NCBI GenBank assembly: GCA_022575985.1
Contig: JAKSXM010000247.1
Coordinates: 5,665,501-5,729,500 of the forward strand
DNA length: 64,000 nt
Direction: 5' to 3'
DNA from: Anagrus nilaparvatae
Lineage: Eukaryota > Arthropoda > Insecta > Hymenoptera > Mymaridae
The notes below the pieces were generated by a model. It was not told where the DNA came from. It was given only the letters and a program-made list of their open reading frames with translations, and searched no databases. The translations under genes were made by a program, and so were the position numbers. Shown here piece after piece: positions 1-10,299 of the stretch. Each line of letters starts with the position of its first letter. The first letter of the stretch is position 1.

Positions 1-1032
1 ACTGTCATAAAAAATGTAAGAAAAATGAGTAATAATTTTTTTTATTATTGCTGTAAAAAACTCACATTACATGAAAAATTTTTTCCTTTTAAATCTGGAT
101 AGGAAATTTCCCTAAATATCCGATTCTGGGGTAAAAAATTTTTTTTGAGTAGTGCATGCGCGAGGAATCGCTAAGGTTTTTTTCAAAAGTCGATTTCTCA
201 AATGCCTATTAGTGGAAAATCTTGTAAACAGGTTTAAAATTTTCCTTAAACCTTATATTTTTTGGCGAAAAAAAATTTGGATGGGGCACTGCTTTTTGGG
301 AGCTCTAGATAAAAAAATAGCAGCTTTCAAAACTTCATTTTTTGCAAATTTCAAATTTCCCGCCAAGTCACGTGACCAATCAAAAATCTGACCAAAAACT
401 TACATTCCGCGGAAAATTTTAGAAGCTGCGAATTTTTAAAGTAAAAGGTTAAAATATCTCATTTTTTTAAGGAATTTTTTTATTTTTTAAATTATACCAA
501 ATTATAACAAATTATTCAAAATTAATCAGAAAATTCTTTATTATTTCACTGTTTTAACATGAAAGCTCTTAAAAACACTAATTAAAAGATATAACCTTAT
601 GTAAAATTTCCCGCGGAATCCAAATTTTTGGTAAGATTTTTGATTGGTCACGTGACTCGGCGGAAAATTTAAAATTTGTAAAAAATGAGGTTTTGAAAGC
701 TGCTATTTTTTTATCTAGAGCTGCCAAAAAGCAGTGTCCCATCGAAATTTTTTTTTTGTCAAAAAATATATTGTTTAAGGAAAATTTTAAGCATGGTTAC
801 AAGATTTTTCACTAATAGGCATTTGAGAAATCGACTTTTGAAAAAAAACAGCCTATCTTAGCGATTCCTCGCGCTTGCACTACTCAAAAAAAATTTTTTA
901 CCCCAGAATCGGATAGCCAGGGAAATTTCCTTTCCAGATTTAAAAGGAAAAAATTTTTCATGCTAATGTGAGTTTTTTACAGCAATAATAAAAAAAATTA
1001 TTACTCATTTTTCTTACATTTTTTACGACAGT
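1..1032. repeat. Foldback (palindromic) element with arms of about 500 bp
   Basis: The first 1032 bases form a long inverted repeat. The left end reads ACTGTCATAAAAAATGTAAG and the right end is its reverse complement with one change, and similarity continues through both arms to a short centre near 510. Arm landmarks include CGCGAGGAATCGCTAAG near 160 and its complement near 860. Short reading frames here are mirror images and are not genes. The left end coincides with the window edge, so the target duplication cannot be checked. It is probably a non-autonomous DNA transposon. Confidence 0.85.
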
Positions 1033-1532
1033 CAAAAACACTAAAATGGCTGCCAAAAATCGAGATTTCGCTCTGGGAGGCTAAAAACTGGGCTGGTTTC
1101 TTATTTTTGGTAGTACTTTCAGAAAAAAACACTGGGGCAGTTTTGAAGACCCGACCATACAAATCGCCCTCACTTCATTTAAATCCACCCATATGTTAAA
1201 AAAAAATAAATTTTTATAAATGAGGTTCAAAGAATAATTAATTCGTGATGAATTCGTCAGAGCGCTTTGAAACTTTGAAATCCCCATATAGATAACTTAT
1301 AATGATATTTATCCTGAAAACCTAGACTAGTAATATTTATTTGTAATACTGTTTACTTTAGTAAACTAAATAGGTATAGATGTCATTAGTAGATGGCCGC
1401 GGCTGATCAGTATGGATAAAACGTCTAGCTGAAGGCACTAGGTGACCTACTTTCGACATTTTGTCTATGCCGCTCATAAAAAATGCACCTCAGAACTTGA
1501 AAATTAAAAGAGGTGTCAAATTTTTTCAGTTT

Positions 1533-1655
1533 GAGGGGAGGGGGGGAGTCAAATGAGACTTAGAATGATTTAGATTTAGGGACTTGGAATAATCTTGATT
1601 TAGGGACTTGGAACAATTCGGGTTTAGGGAATGAGAATAGTTTGGGTTTAGAATT
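1533..1655. repeat. G-tract followed by short minisatellite
   Basis: A G-rich run at 1533-1548 is followed by about four degenerate copies of a 25-28 bp unit containing GATTTAGGGACTTGGAATAA. The same pair, G-run then related unit, recurs at 11774-11920, so this is a dispersed repeat and not a local accident. Confidence 0.6.
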
Positions 1656-2031
1656 TTAACATCTAGTAAGGTGATATTTATAAGTTATAAAATTAGGAAA
1701 TTTTATTATAAAGTTGCGTAACATTTAGCATTATTCTAGCCCTCAGCTGGAAGTAAATTTGCTCCATGCATTTAGATTGTGTTTACACAAACCTGTTATA
1801 AGTTTTAATTACAGACTACCCTCTACATCTCTGATACGGGCAAAACTTCTGTGTGATTCAGCGGTTTTTGTCAATATTTATTTTTCAGTGCATGATAGTA
1901 TCAGTCTATTCTAGTGTTCGTTGCTCTTTTAAAAATTTTTTGCGAAAAACTGTAGACACAAGCTTACGTATCATTTGCGCCCGGCTTAGTGATTACACTA
2001 GTACCAAAAGTTATGAGCCCTTAATACTTAC

Positions 2032-2109
2032 CGTCCTATTTTGGACTATTTCCGCGGCTATTACGTTATCGACTGCAGTCTTAACGCTAGCAAAATTGAT
2101 AACCGACAT
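2032..2109 (-). CDS. Candidate first coding exon of an unidentified minus-strand gene
   Basis: On the minus strand an ATG at 2109 opens 26 codons (MSVINFASVKTAVDNVIAAE, then six more residues). They end exactly at an excellent splice donor, ACG|GTAAGT, with the intron starting at 2031. Codon content looks protein-like and unlike the A/T runs around it. I could not find a convincing next exon between 2030 and 1, so the gene would continue left of the window. It points away from FCP1. I do not recognise the protein. A plus-strand frame over the same bases (1853-2134) is probably its shadow. A chance frame remains possible. Confidence 0.35.
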
Positions 2110-2351
2110 GATAATTGAATTTTATTTTTATTAAAAAAAATTGATGATTTTACCAATTATTTGCGATTTATTTTACATCAGAAAGCACAATATGAATAAA
2201 ATTATAGGAATATAATATTTCAAGTAAAAATTTATTAAAGGAAAATATTTAATTTTTTGAATAAGGGAAAAATATTAACGTCCGCTTAAACTTCCAAGAG
2301 CCATAATTCTGCTTAAAAATTAACATTAATAAAGTTTTAATATTTATTCAG

Positions 2352-2649
2352 AGAAATTATGCTTTTGATAGAAAGTTGTAATCATCCTACTGTAATAAAA
2401 GATTTATGTGCTGAATGTGGTGCTGATTTAAGAGAAAACTCAATTTCTAATATTAAGGATATAACAACACATGCTAGTGTACCAATGGTACATAGTGTAC
2501 CTGATTTAAAAGTTTGCCCAGAATTAGCTATAAAAATTGGTAAAGAAGATCAGCTACGATTATTACGAGATAAAAAACTTGCCTTATTAGTAGATTTGGA
2601 CCAAACAGTTGTACATACCACTAATGATACTATATCAGCGCATCTAAAG
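2352..2649 (+). CDS. Fcp1: FCP1 (RNA polymerase II CTD phosphatase) exon, start of phosphatase domain
   Basis: FCP1/CTDP1 removes phosphate from Ser residues of the RNA polymerase II C-terminal tail, recycling the enzyme in the nucleus. This exon carries the family's cysteine motif (HPTVIKDLCAECGADL), the conserved MVHSVPDL segment and the catalytic DxDxT signature as DLDQTVVHTT at 2596-2625. The frame crosses a plausible acceptor (TTTATTCAG|AG at 2350-2351), so ATG 2359 is probably an internal Met and the true start lies in an exon to the left. That exon would hold the lipoyl-like N-terminal region known in the family. The exon ends in phase 0 at AAG|GTAATA. It joins in frame to 58819, giving K-D-V-F-H-F-Q across the junction. 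Confidence 0.93.
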
Positions 2650-2689
2650 GTAATAATGGATATTAAATTTATACATCTTTAACAACTTT

Positions 2690-5190
2690 GTCACCCCTAA
2701 AATCTTTTGGTTAAAATGCCACACCCTGCGGCAAAATGTTCGAAAACCGCTCTTGGAATTAATTTATGAACTATCAACAATTTTTTAGACAACAAATAGC
2801 TTGGTTTCGTTTATTATTTAAGTAAAAATATCAATAAAATAAAAAATTTCGATAAATGTATAAGTCGAGGTCGTGTGGGTTTTCTGAAAAAATCTTATAA
2901 AACCAAATGGCAGATCTGACACATTTTTGCAGTCATTGCATGCCAATTGCGGAATTTAAATGCGAGCTTATAAATAAGTTAAAAGTAATTTACTTTGTCT
3001 TAAATTAAATCTTGTCAAAAACCAAAAAGGCATGGCTTTTATTTTTTTAAATTCTTTTAAATAACCCCAATCGAGAGGTTAAAATTAAATTAAAAATGAA
3101 ACAAAAAAATATGTCATTTAAATGGTGTAATGTACTCGTGAACGGAGTCTTACAAAAATATTTAAATAATAAAATTTGACAAATAAATTTTTAACTTGAA
3201 GAATATTCAAGCATTTATTTGGATTCTATTTTTAGGAGGACTGTCCCTGAATTTTCCTCCAGGGCCGTACTGACTACTTTGATCTTTAGATGTTGTTAAA
3301 TAAAATTAACAAATTATAAAATGAATTGTTAAATAAAATTAACAAATTATAAAATGAATAAAATAATAAAATGATTACTTACTTTCTTTAGGTTTTCTTT
3401 GGTATAGTTGAAAATAATTGGAAAAATAAATATGTAATTTCAAAAAAATTTGAATTTAATAAATTTTTTTATTTTTAAAAGCTTTTCAAAATTTAAACCT
3501 TTTAAGTGAGGAAATTCACAACTGCTTATAAAATTATTAATAATTTTCAATTGAAATAATTTATAAGTTGAAAATATTTTAAACATTTTATAATTATTTA
3601 AAATAAATTAACAAAAATAAAAAAAACTTAATTCAAAGTTTAAAAATGTCGCGAGTACTGCGGGTTTGATGAGCTCAATAAAAAATAGAAGACCTTTTTC
3701 AGTTTTTACTGGAGTATTTATGAAAATTGATAACATAGTTTAATTCCCTACTCTTCAAAATCTCCCACGCGCTAGTCCCGATATGTCAATCCTCTATTGG
3801 TCGATAAGTTTTCCCCAATAGTCAAAAATTCCCTCCTAGAGAAATTTCACTATTATTATCAATATTCACTTCTCCCATAAAAATTAGAGTAGGAAAAATG
3901 ATGACTCGGAAGATCATCCGATGTCCCCTGGACTGATTAGAGTTAATTTATGTATTTTAGAAACAAAAGGGCTCATTTGAATATCATGTACACTGTAAAA
4001 ATTTAAACTGAAACCTTAACTTTGAATTCCATTTTTTTCTATTATAATTAACTATTTTACAGTTTCCAATTATGGAAAAACCTAAATTATTTTATACTTT
4101 AATTTTCTTATTAAATATTAAACACTAACAATACAACTATTTAAATTCTGAAAATTCAGTCATTGTTATAAACAATTCTAAATTAAAAATTTTACTTTAG
4201 AAAATAATTTGAAAATAATTTGACCAAATATTTCAGAACAAAAATGCTATGATTGATTAGATTTTCTGAGAGTTTCCTCTCATTATTATTTTTTTATGAA
4301 TAATATTAAAGTATGAGAGTTTTATACATGAAAAACGAGAATATATAATATTCATTAATTTCCCAAGTACAGCTCTCTTTATTATTAACTAAAATAACAA
4401 TATTTTAACTATGAGAATATAACTCTCGCTTATTTTTTTTAAATAACTTTTTCTTAACTAATTAACTACTAATAAATTTCCATTGAGCTTTCATTTATTA
4501 TTTGAGTCTAAATTCTACTATAAGAGTAAAATGTTTCCCAACCAATGAATTTCCTCTCAATAAACATTTATGACCTTAAGTCCGCAGTTAATTAGCTAAA
4601 TTTAATATCTTTTAAACCTATTAAAAACATAATAAAATATATTTATGAGTTTCCTTTTCTGTTTTAAAAAAACAGATTTGAACAAGAAAAACTCGCAAGG
4701 GAAACGATTTTCTGACTTGGCGATTTTCAAAACTAGGAAAAATCCGAGAAATTGTTTATTATTAAAAATAAATTTTAAAAAACTAATTTGTTTAAAAATC
4801 ACTAAGTCGCGATATTCTAAATTCCCCTCAAAATTTCATCACGTATACATGTAAAGTAAATTTCATGTACACGGAAAAAATTTTTGAGGTCCGGACGTTA
4901 CAATGGTGATTCAGTTTTTCGGAATCAAGTGAATCATGAATAATGGTCAAAAAAATTTTATTCCGGGAAATCGCTTAAAATGCATGATAATGTAAAGAAA
5001 TAGTACATAAGAAAGTCTGAATCACTTACACACATAATTTTTTTTTTTTGCTAAATAATTTTAAAATTGTAAAAAAACTGTTCGAAGCTAATAAACGTAT
5101 TATTAATTGGTTTAAGAAATTTCTTTGTATTATTGCCAAAAACTTCTGTAATCTCTAATTGCTACATTGGGCATATATATTTATTAGGCA
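2690..5190. other. AT-rich intron sequence without recognised genes
   Basis: No coding pattern, RNA gene or transposon protein was recognised. Apart from a 33-bp tandem duplication at 3293, it holds A/T-rich unique-looking sequence. Short frames near 4600-4850 are AT-rich on both strands and look random. Confidence 0.6.
3293..3358. repeat. 33-bp tandem duplication
   Basis: Two exact adjacent copies of a 33-bp unit that begins TTGTTAAATAAAATTAAC, at 3293-3325 and 3326-3358. It is a local duplication in intron sequence. Confidence 0.85.
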
Positions 5191-5192
5191 CA

Positions 5193-5352
5193 TTCTACAA
5201 TAGCTGCAAATTGGCAAATATGCGGTGCATATGCGTAAGCAAATGATGCGCAGTACATTTTTTAATACGTAAACTCGTTTTTGCGCATCCATTTTCCTAC
5301 ATATTAGTTAATTGTGCCTGCATATTTGCGTTTGCAGCTATTGTATAACCTA
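5193..5352. repeat. Short inverted-repeat element (MITE-like)
   Basis: ACAATAGCTGCAAA at 5197-5210 is mirrored by TTTGCAGCTATTGT at 5331-5344. The sequences just inside (GCAAATATGC and GCATATTTGC) also pair. The size, about 160 bp, fits a MITE. The target duplication was not resolved. Confidence 0.6.
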
Positions 5353-5479
5353 CTTTAGCCAAAGTCCTTTGCGGTTACAATTTTTTTACCTTGGGTCAAG
5401 AATTTTTTAACCCATCCCCCCTTAGGTCGGCACAGGTTTTTTCACAAACCGATTTGGAATTAGCTTCTTGAGTGTATTT

Positions 5480-7715
5480 AAGGATATCCTAATTTTTCAT
5501 CCGGTTAGAAAATTTTCACCAGGGTGATTTTTAGCTAACTCCGGCCTCCAAATCGGGAAGGGCGGGCGCCCTTCTGAGTAGCGCACACATCCATAGAATG
5601 TGTGCTCTGCTGTATCTTCCACACCTGGGCAGTATAGAGACTGCGTTGTTGCCACCTTATGCCGTTTTTCTAACATGAACCGGAAATAGCCGTCTCCCGT
5701 TAAAAATTGGTAAGATAAAAGACCACCTCCCCGTGCTGTCGCCCTATCCATGCCTACAGACCTGAGATCAGAGTACACGTCCACCTGGTCTTTCGCTCAC
5801 CTTTCCATCGTTTCTGCTATGCGCTCATAGAGCTGGAGTGGGCGCGAGTGGATGCCACTTCACTATCGTAAATGTGTTTCCGCTCCAACGCTAGCAGGTC
5901 GATAAGTATGACCGATGCTTCTACCTGGATCGTCTCAAGGGATACCGTTAGTACGCGCAGGCGATCCTTAGTGCTGCTTACCGCTGCACAGATGATATTT
6001 TATGTCTGTATTTGGCAGTTTTTATATCCGCCCAGATCTCAGATCCGTAAAGCAGGACAGAGTTGACCACGGACATCAACAATCTTCGCTTCCCTAGTTT
6101 GGGCCCTCCTACGTTGGCCATGAGCCTTGACAAGGAGGATGCGACTGACGCGGCTTTTAATACTCCCAGGTTACTCCCAGATAGTACTTAACTGATGTCT
6201 TGGCTCGGATCGTGTGAGGGTTACCACCATCGTCGACATTTGCATCGATGTCCATGGAAATTGTTGTTGGACGAGTCACCGGTGCGATCTCCGTTTTTGG
6301 GATTGTGAGCTGGAGCCCATGCTCACCGATGCAGAGGTTAATCTGTCTCATGACTAGATTCAACCTCTCTTGGGTCACCTGCATGTCCCTGCCGGTGATG
6401 GTCAGGGCCACGTCATCCGCGTATCCGATCAGAGAAGCTCCTTCCGGAATGTGAACGCGCAACAAGCCATCGTAAAAGGCGTTCCTCTGGTCCGATCTGA
6501 GAACCGAGCCTTGCGCGATGCCCGCGTTTAAAACTCTCTGTCGCCTTCCATCGAGCGTGTCGTAGAACAGTCTTCGGTCCCGTAGATAGTCCTTCAGGAC
6601 GTTATCCAGGTACCTGGGTATCCGAAAATCCTGCTTGAGATCCCAACTGGCAGAATTGAACGCGTTTTTGACGTCCAGCGTTACCATGAGGACGTCCTTG
6701 TGGATCGCATGCCTCCACTGTCTCTCATCTTCTACGGTATTCACGACACGCTGGATGGCGTATATTGTTAAATTCCCTTCACGAAATCCATGCGGCTCCT
6801 CGAAAAGGCCACCGCCCTCCTCGATGGCTCTGCTCAGCCTTGCCCGGAGCATGCTCTTCATCACTTTTCCAATGGTCCTTAGCATGCATAAGGTTCTGTA
6901 AGATGATGGAGAGTCCAGGGCTCCACCTTTATCCTTGTTCAAGAGCATGAGACGTGTCAGCATCTACTGCCTTGGAAACACTCCCGCCACCAAGCATGCA
7001 TTAAACATGCTTAACAGAATACCAGGGATTATTTTGACCGCTCGTTTGAGCACTTCCGCTGGTATCCCGTCCGGCCCCGGTACCTTGCCATTTTTCATGG
7101 CCTTGATGGCCTTGACCATCTCGTCCTCAACGAATAGCGGCACTTCCTCCCTGGGTATCGCCTCTAACGGGTTTTCCCGGATGGGCTGCTCAGGGAAGAG
7201 AGCGCCAATGATTCGTCCGGTCGACACCGCGTCCATCATGTCAGACCCTCGATTCAACTTGCCAATTACGACTTTGTAACCTAGACCCCAGGGGTCTTTA
7301 TTTACATCCTCGCATAATGAACGCAGGCATCGATCCTTACTTTGACGGATAGCTTTGGACAGCCGGTGTTTAGCATCCTTGTGTTCCTGGGAAAGTGCAG
7401 CAGCCTCGGGCCTGTCCCATGCTCTCTGCGCCCTTTGTCGTGTCCTATGGCACTCCTTGCGGAGCTCCGCTATTTCTGGAGTCCACCAGTAAACTGGCTT
7501 TCGCCCTTTCCAGGGCCTTCGACGAGGCATGGAGGCGTCACACGCTCCACGTAATAGTGGCGTTACTTTCTTGACTGAGATTTCAGCCTCGCGGGGACCT
7601 GTAGCCTCTCCATGCCAAGCGGGGACGTACGCCTAGTCTATTCGAAGATACTCTTCGAACTTGTCCTTGTACATCTTTGGTACATTCCAACCCAAAGGAC
7701 ACCTCCTGTACGGAA
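5480..7715 (-). pseudogene. R1-clade LINE ORF2 fragment (linker, reverse transcriptase, C-terminal Zn region)
   Basis: Minus-strand reading gives, in order, the linker after the endonuclease (EEYLRID then a stop, PAWHGEATGPREAE), the R1-clade signature KPVYWWTPEIAELRKECHR near 7500, the RT palm and fingers, the catalytic GYADDVAL near 6410, and a C-terminal LYCPGVEDTAEHTFYGC cysteine-histidine motif near 5600. The protein is broken by a stop near 7639, frame changes near 6963 and 6160, and loss of sequence before the C-terminal part. It is GC-richer than its surroundings. Both ends of ORF2 are missing. R1-clade LINEs copy themselves by target-primed reverse transcription. This copy is dead, and the plus-strand segment at 7755 abuts it head-to-head. 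Confidence 0.9.
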
Positions 7716-7754
7716 TAAAACCTGTATCCTAGGTTTTTCGTAGTATCCTTTACC

Positions 7755-9260
7755 GTAGTATCGTAGGTTTGTTAGAAATCCCCATACCTTGCAAGTATTT
7801 CTTCGATATCATCGTGATGCAACCAATCAGCGCGGTGGTCTCGCTATGGTAGACCCCCCAAACCCGGTGTCCCCTAGTGTAGTGGCATTGTGGAAAGCCC
7901 CCCGCTCCCCGCAGCAGGGCCCAGTCCGTGCGCTACCCGGCACTACTACGGAAAACGAGATTATGCGCCGGCTGATAGAGCAGCCAGACCCGTTAGCTAG
8001 ACAGCTCCGGGCTCTTGTACCATCTGGCGGCCAGGAGGTGCAGTTCCCAGTTTTTGACCTGTATCCTCTATGGAGGTTGCCATCCCTATTCGAAGGGCCG
8101 ACCACTACGAGCCAGTGATCGGCAGCATCACACTGCTTGGATTTTTAACCTGTAAAAAGAACTATTTTTTGTGTACCTGTAACTGGAATTTAAAAGAAAA
8201 AAGTTGTAGTTAGTGGGACTGGTGTTCGGTCTTTCAACGATCAACGCCCTGGGTACCGGTCCCAGGGGGTTGATCAATGTCAGTTCTGCAGATGGGAGGA
8301 AATTCACCTTCGCTCGCAGTCTGTCTAACATCACACGGTCATTGTTGACCCGTCGTGTGGGCCGGGTGACAACGTAGTGGATTTGTACCAGTATGGTTGC
8401 TTACCATCTCGCGATATTCTTGCCCGTCGTGAGACAGGAGGAGAATTAATCTGGAAATCGTGTCTGAATGATCCAAGGACCCCCCATAAGTCCATCCCAG
8501 AATAATGCTCCCAGCCAAAATCCTCGGGGTCACAAGACGGCTTTCTGTGGCACTTAGTTAAGTGCACGATGGTACAAGTGCCAAATTAAGAAGCGAAGGC
8601 ACAGAGCCCTGTTTATAAGGGCAGCCTAGATGTTCTCAAAGAGCTTGTCTAGTGTTGCGAAGTCTTCTGGCCGCACCTTTACACATTAATAAACCAGAAA
8701 ATACAACCTGGAGTCATGATTTAGCGGGACTCGCGACTACCTTTGATCGGCTACGTCGCTGTGCTCGAGGTGGAATTCTCCCATGCAAAGAGCCAATATG
8801 TCTAGTCTAAGGCAACTCTGTATGTGGCTTAAATCGCACTTAGATTTGAGGAAACCTTGGAGCCCCTTTAATATGCCTCTTCCTCAAGGATATTTGTAGG
8901 ATAGCAGTCTGCGGCTGCATGCTTGTCAAGAATGCACGAGGGAAGGACAAGGCATAAAACCCGGTTTATAGGGCAGCCTCAACTATTCCAAAACCGCTTA
9001 TAGGATAACTATGAGCAGTCTGCGGCATCCCGAATAAGAAGAAAGCATGGAGTACAGCATAAATCGTGTCCCCGGAGAAATACAAGGCATGAGACCCAAT
9101 TAATAGGGCAGCCTCAGTTCTTCCAGAGAGCTATATCCTGTATCCTTGATTCTAGTTCATCCTTGAAAAAAGGTTGCCTGAACTATCCTTCTCCTTCCTC
9201 AGCCTTATGGGGCTGATGGGGCCTATTATTATTATTATCATTATTACTATTTATTTAGTA
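7755..9260 (+). mobile_element. LINE-like 3' segment with internal repeats and ATT-rich tail
   Basis: This GC-richer block has a plus-strand frame at 7789-8118 (108 codons, proline-rich end, no recognised domain). A long non-coding stretch follows, in which a motif of the type AAGGCAnnnnACCC then TTTATAGGGCAGCCT recurs three times (about 8590, 8950, 9085). It ends at GGGGCTGATGGGGC followed by ATTATTATTATT near 9225. A GC-rich 3' region with a trinucleotide tail is typical of a LINE 3' end on the plus strand. I do not recognise the ORF, and assignment to the same R1 family as the adjacent minus-strand fragment is inference. Confidence 0.5.
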
Positions 9261-9320
9261 AAGTAATATATTTGCATATCTTATGTTACAAAAAATAATA
9301 TTACAAAATATGTAGTAGTT

Positions 9321-10130
9321 ACGCGGACAGCTGGCTTTTAAGGTCACTAATTTTGCTCCGCTTAAAATGTGCACAAATTGCTTATTTAAGTTCAGCCTGA
9401 CATATCCTAGCCATACAGAAGTCTGGCGCACGGTCCAGCGGGTGATCTAAACTGACCGGAACATTTATAAAATTCGGGGAAATGAAACTCATTTAGTTCC
9501 CGGATCAAATACCCGGAAACTTTATTTATTGACCCTCATACATGAAAATACTAATGCCTGATAAATTCCGTGGCTTAACGCACTAGCCTGACGCCCTAAA
9601 GTTGTCAAAAAAATGGTTTCGGTTATATCATTTCGCTTGCAGAACTAGACTGATTTAAAAAAATGAAAGTACATTTTAAAGGGCTAAGGTAGCCTGACAA
9701 AACATCGGGTAGCCTGATAATTTCGGGAAAAAAAATGGCTTCAACGAGCATGGAAAATTTCACTAAAATTGCATATAATTAAAACTATAATTAATTATAA
9801 GGGAAATATATAAAATAAGTTATGGTCAGAAAATATTTATATCATTTTAATAAGGGCGAATAAAACTAACTAACTTATTTTTAGCGACGGATAAACCAAA
9901 AAAAGTGAAAATTCGTTTTTCCTTACATCAAAATAATTATATTTTGCCTTACCTCAAAGCTTATATCCGCTTGCGGCATATGTAATTCATTTTTTCTAAT
10001 GCTCTCTTAATAAAGAAATTTTCTGGCGTGTCGTGAACGAAATTCCGATATTTTAAGAAAACTTTCCTGTGAATTCCAAACACTATTTTTTCTCAAAAAA
10101 AGCATAAAAATTTTTTTTTCAAATATCTAA
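9321..10130 (-). repeat. Dispersed repeat, uninterrupted copy
   Basis: This segment matches, in reverse orientation, 33690-34355 plus 36344-36395. Shared landmarks include ACGCGGACAGCTGGCTTTTA against its complement near 36380, GACCCTCATACATGAAAATA, and GTGAATTCCAAACA. Near 9357-9370 it reads CTCCGCTTAAAATGTGCAC. That is exactly the unfilled TTAA target of the insertion seen in the other copy. The family is unknown and it shows no coding capacity. Confidence 0.75.
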
Positions 10131-10299
10131 TGTGAAAAGAATGGTATATCTTCCTATTTTTTTGAAGGGTGTAAATAATATATGAAAAAAGTTTGAAAAA
10201 ATTTTTTTAAAATATCTAATGATGTTTTTCCAAAAATATTTTCTGTATTTTCCAAATATTTTCCCTATTTTTTAAAGGATGGCAAAAATAATAATAGTA

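Noticed and set aside
152..391. Frame in the left foldback arm
   Set aside because: It lies in a palindromic element, has no recognisable domain, and the mirrored arm does not preserve it.
4602..4854. Opposed Lys/Phe-rich frames
   Set aside because: They reflect A- and T-rich sequence with few stops by chance.
8331..8567. Minus-strand frames in the LINE 3' region
   Set aside because: They overlap each other in two frames and oppose the direction indicated by the ATT tail; probably shadows in GC-rich DNA.
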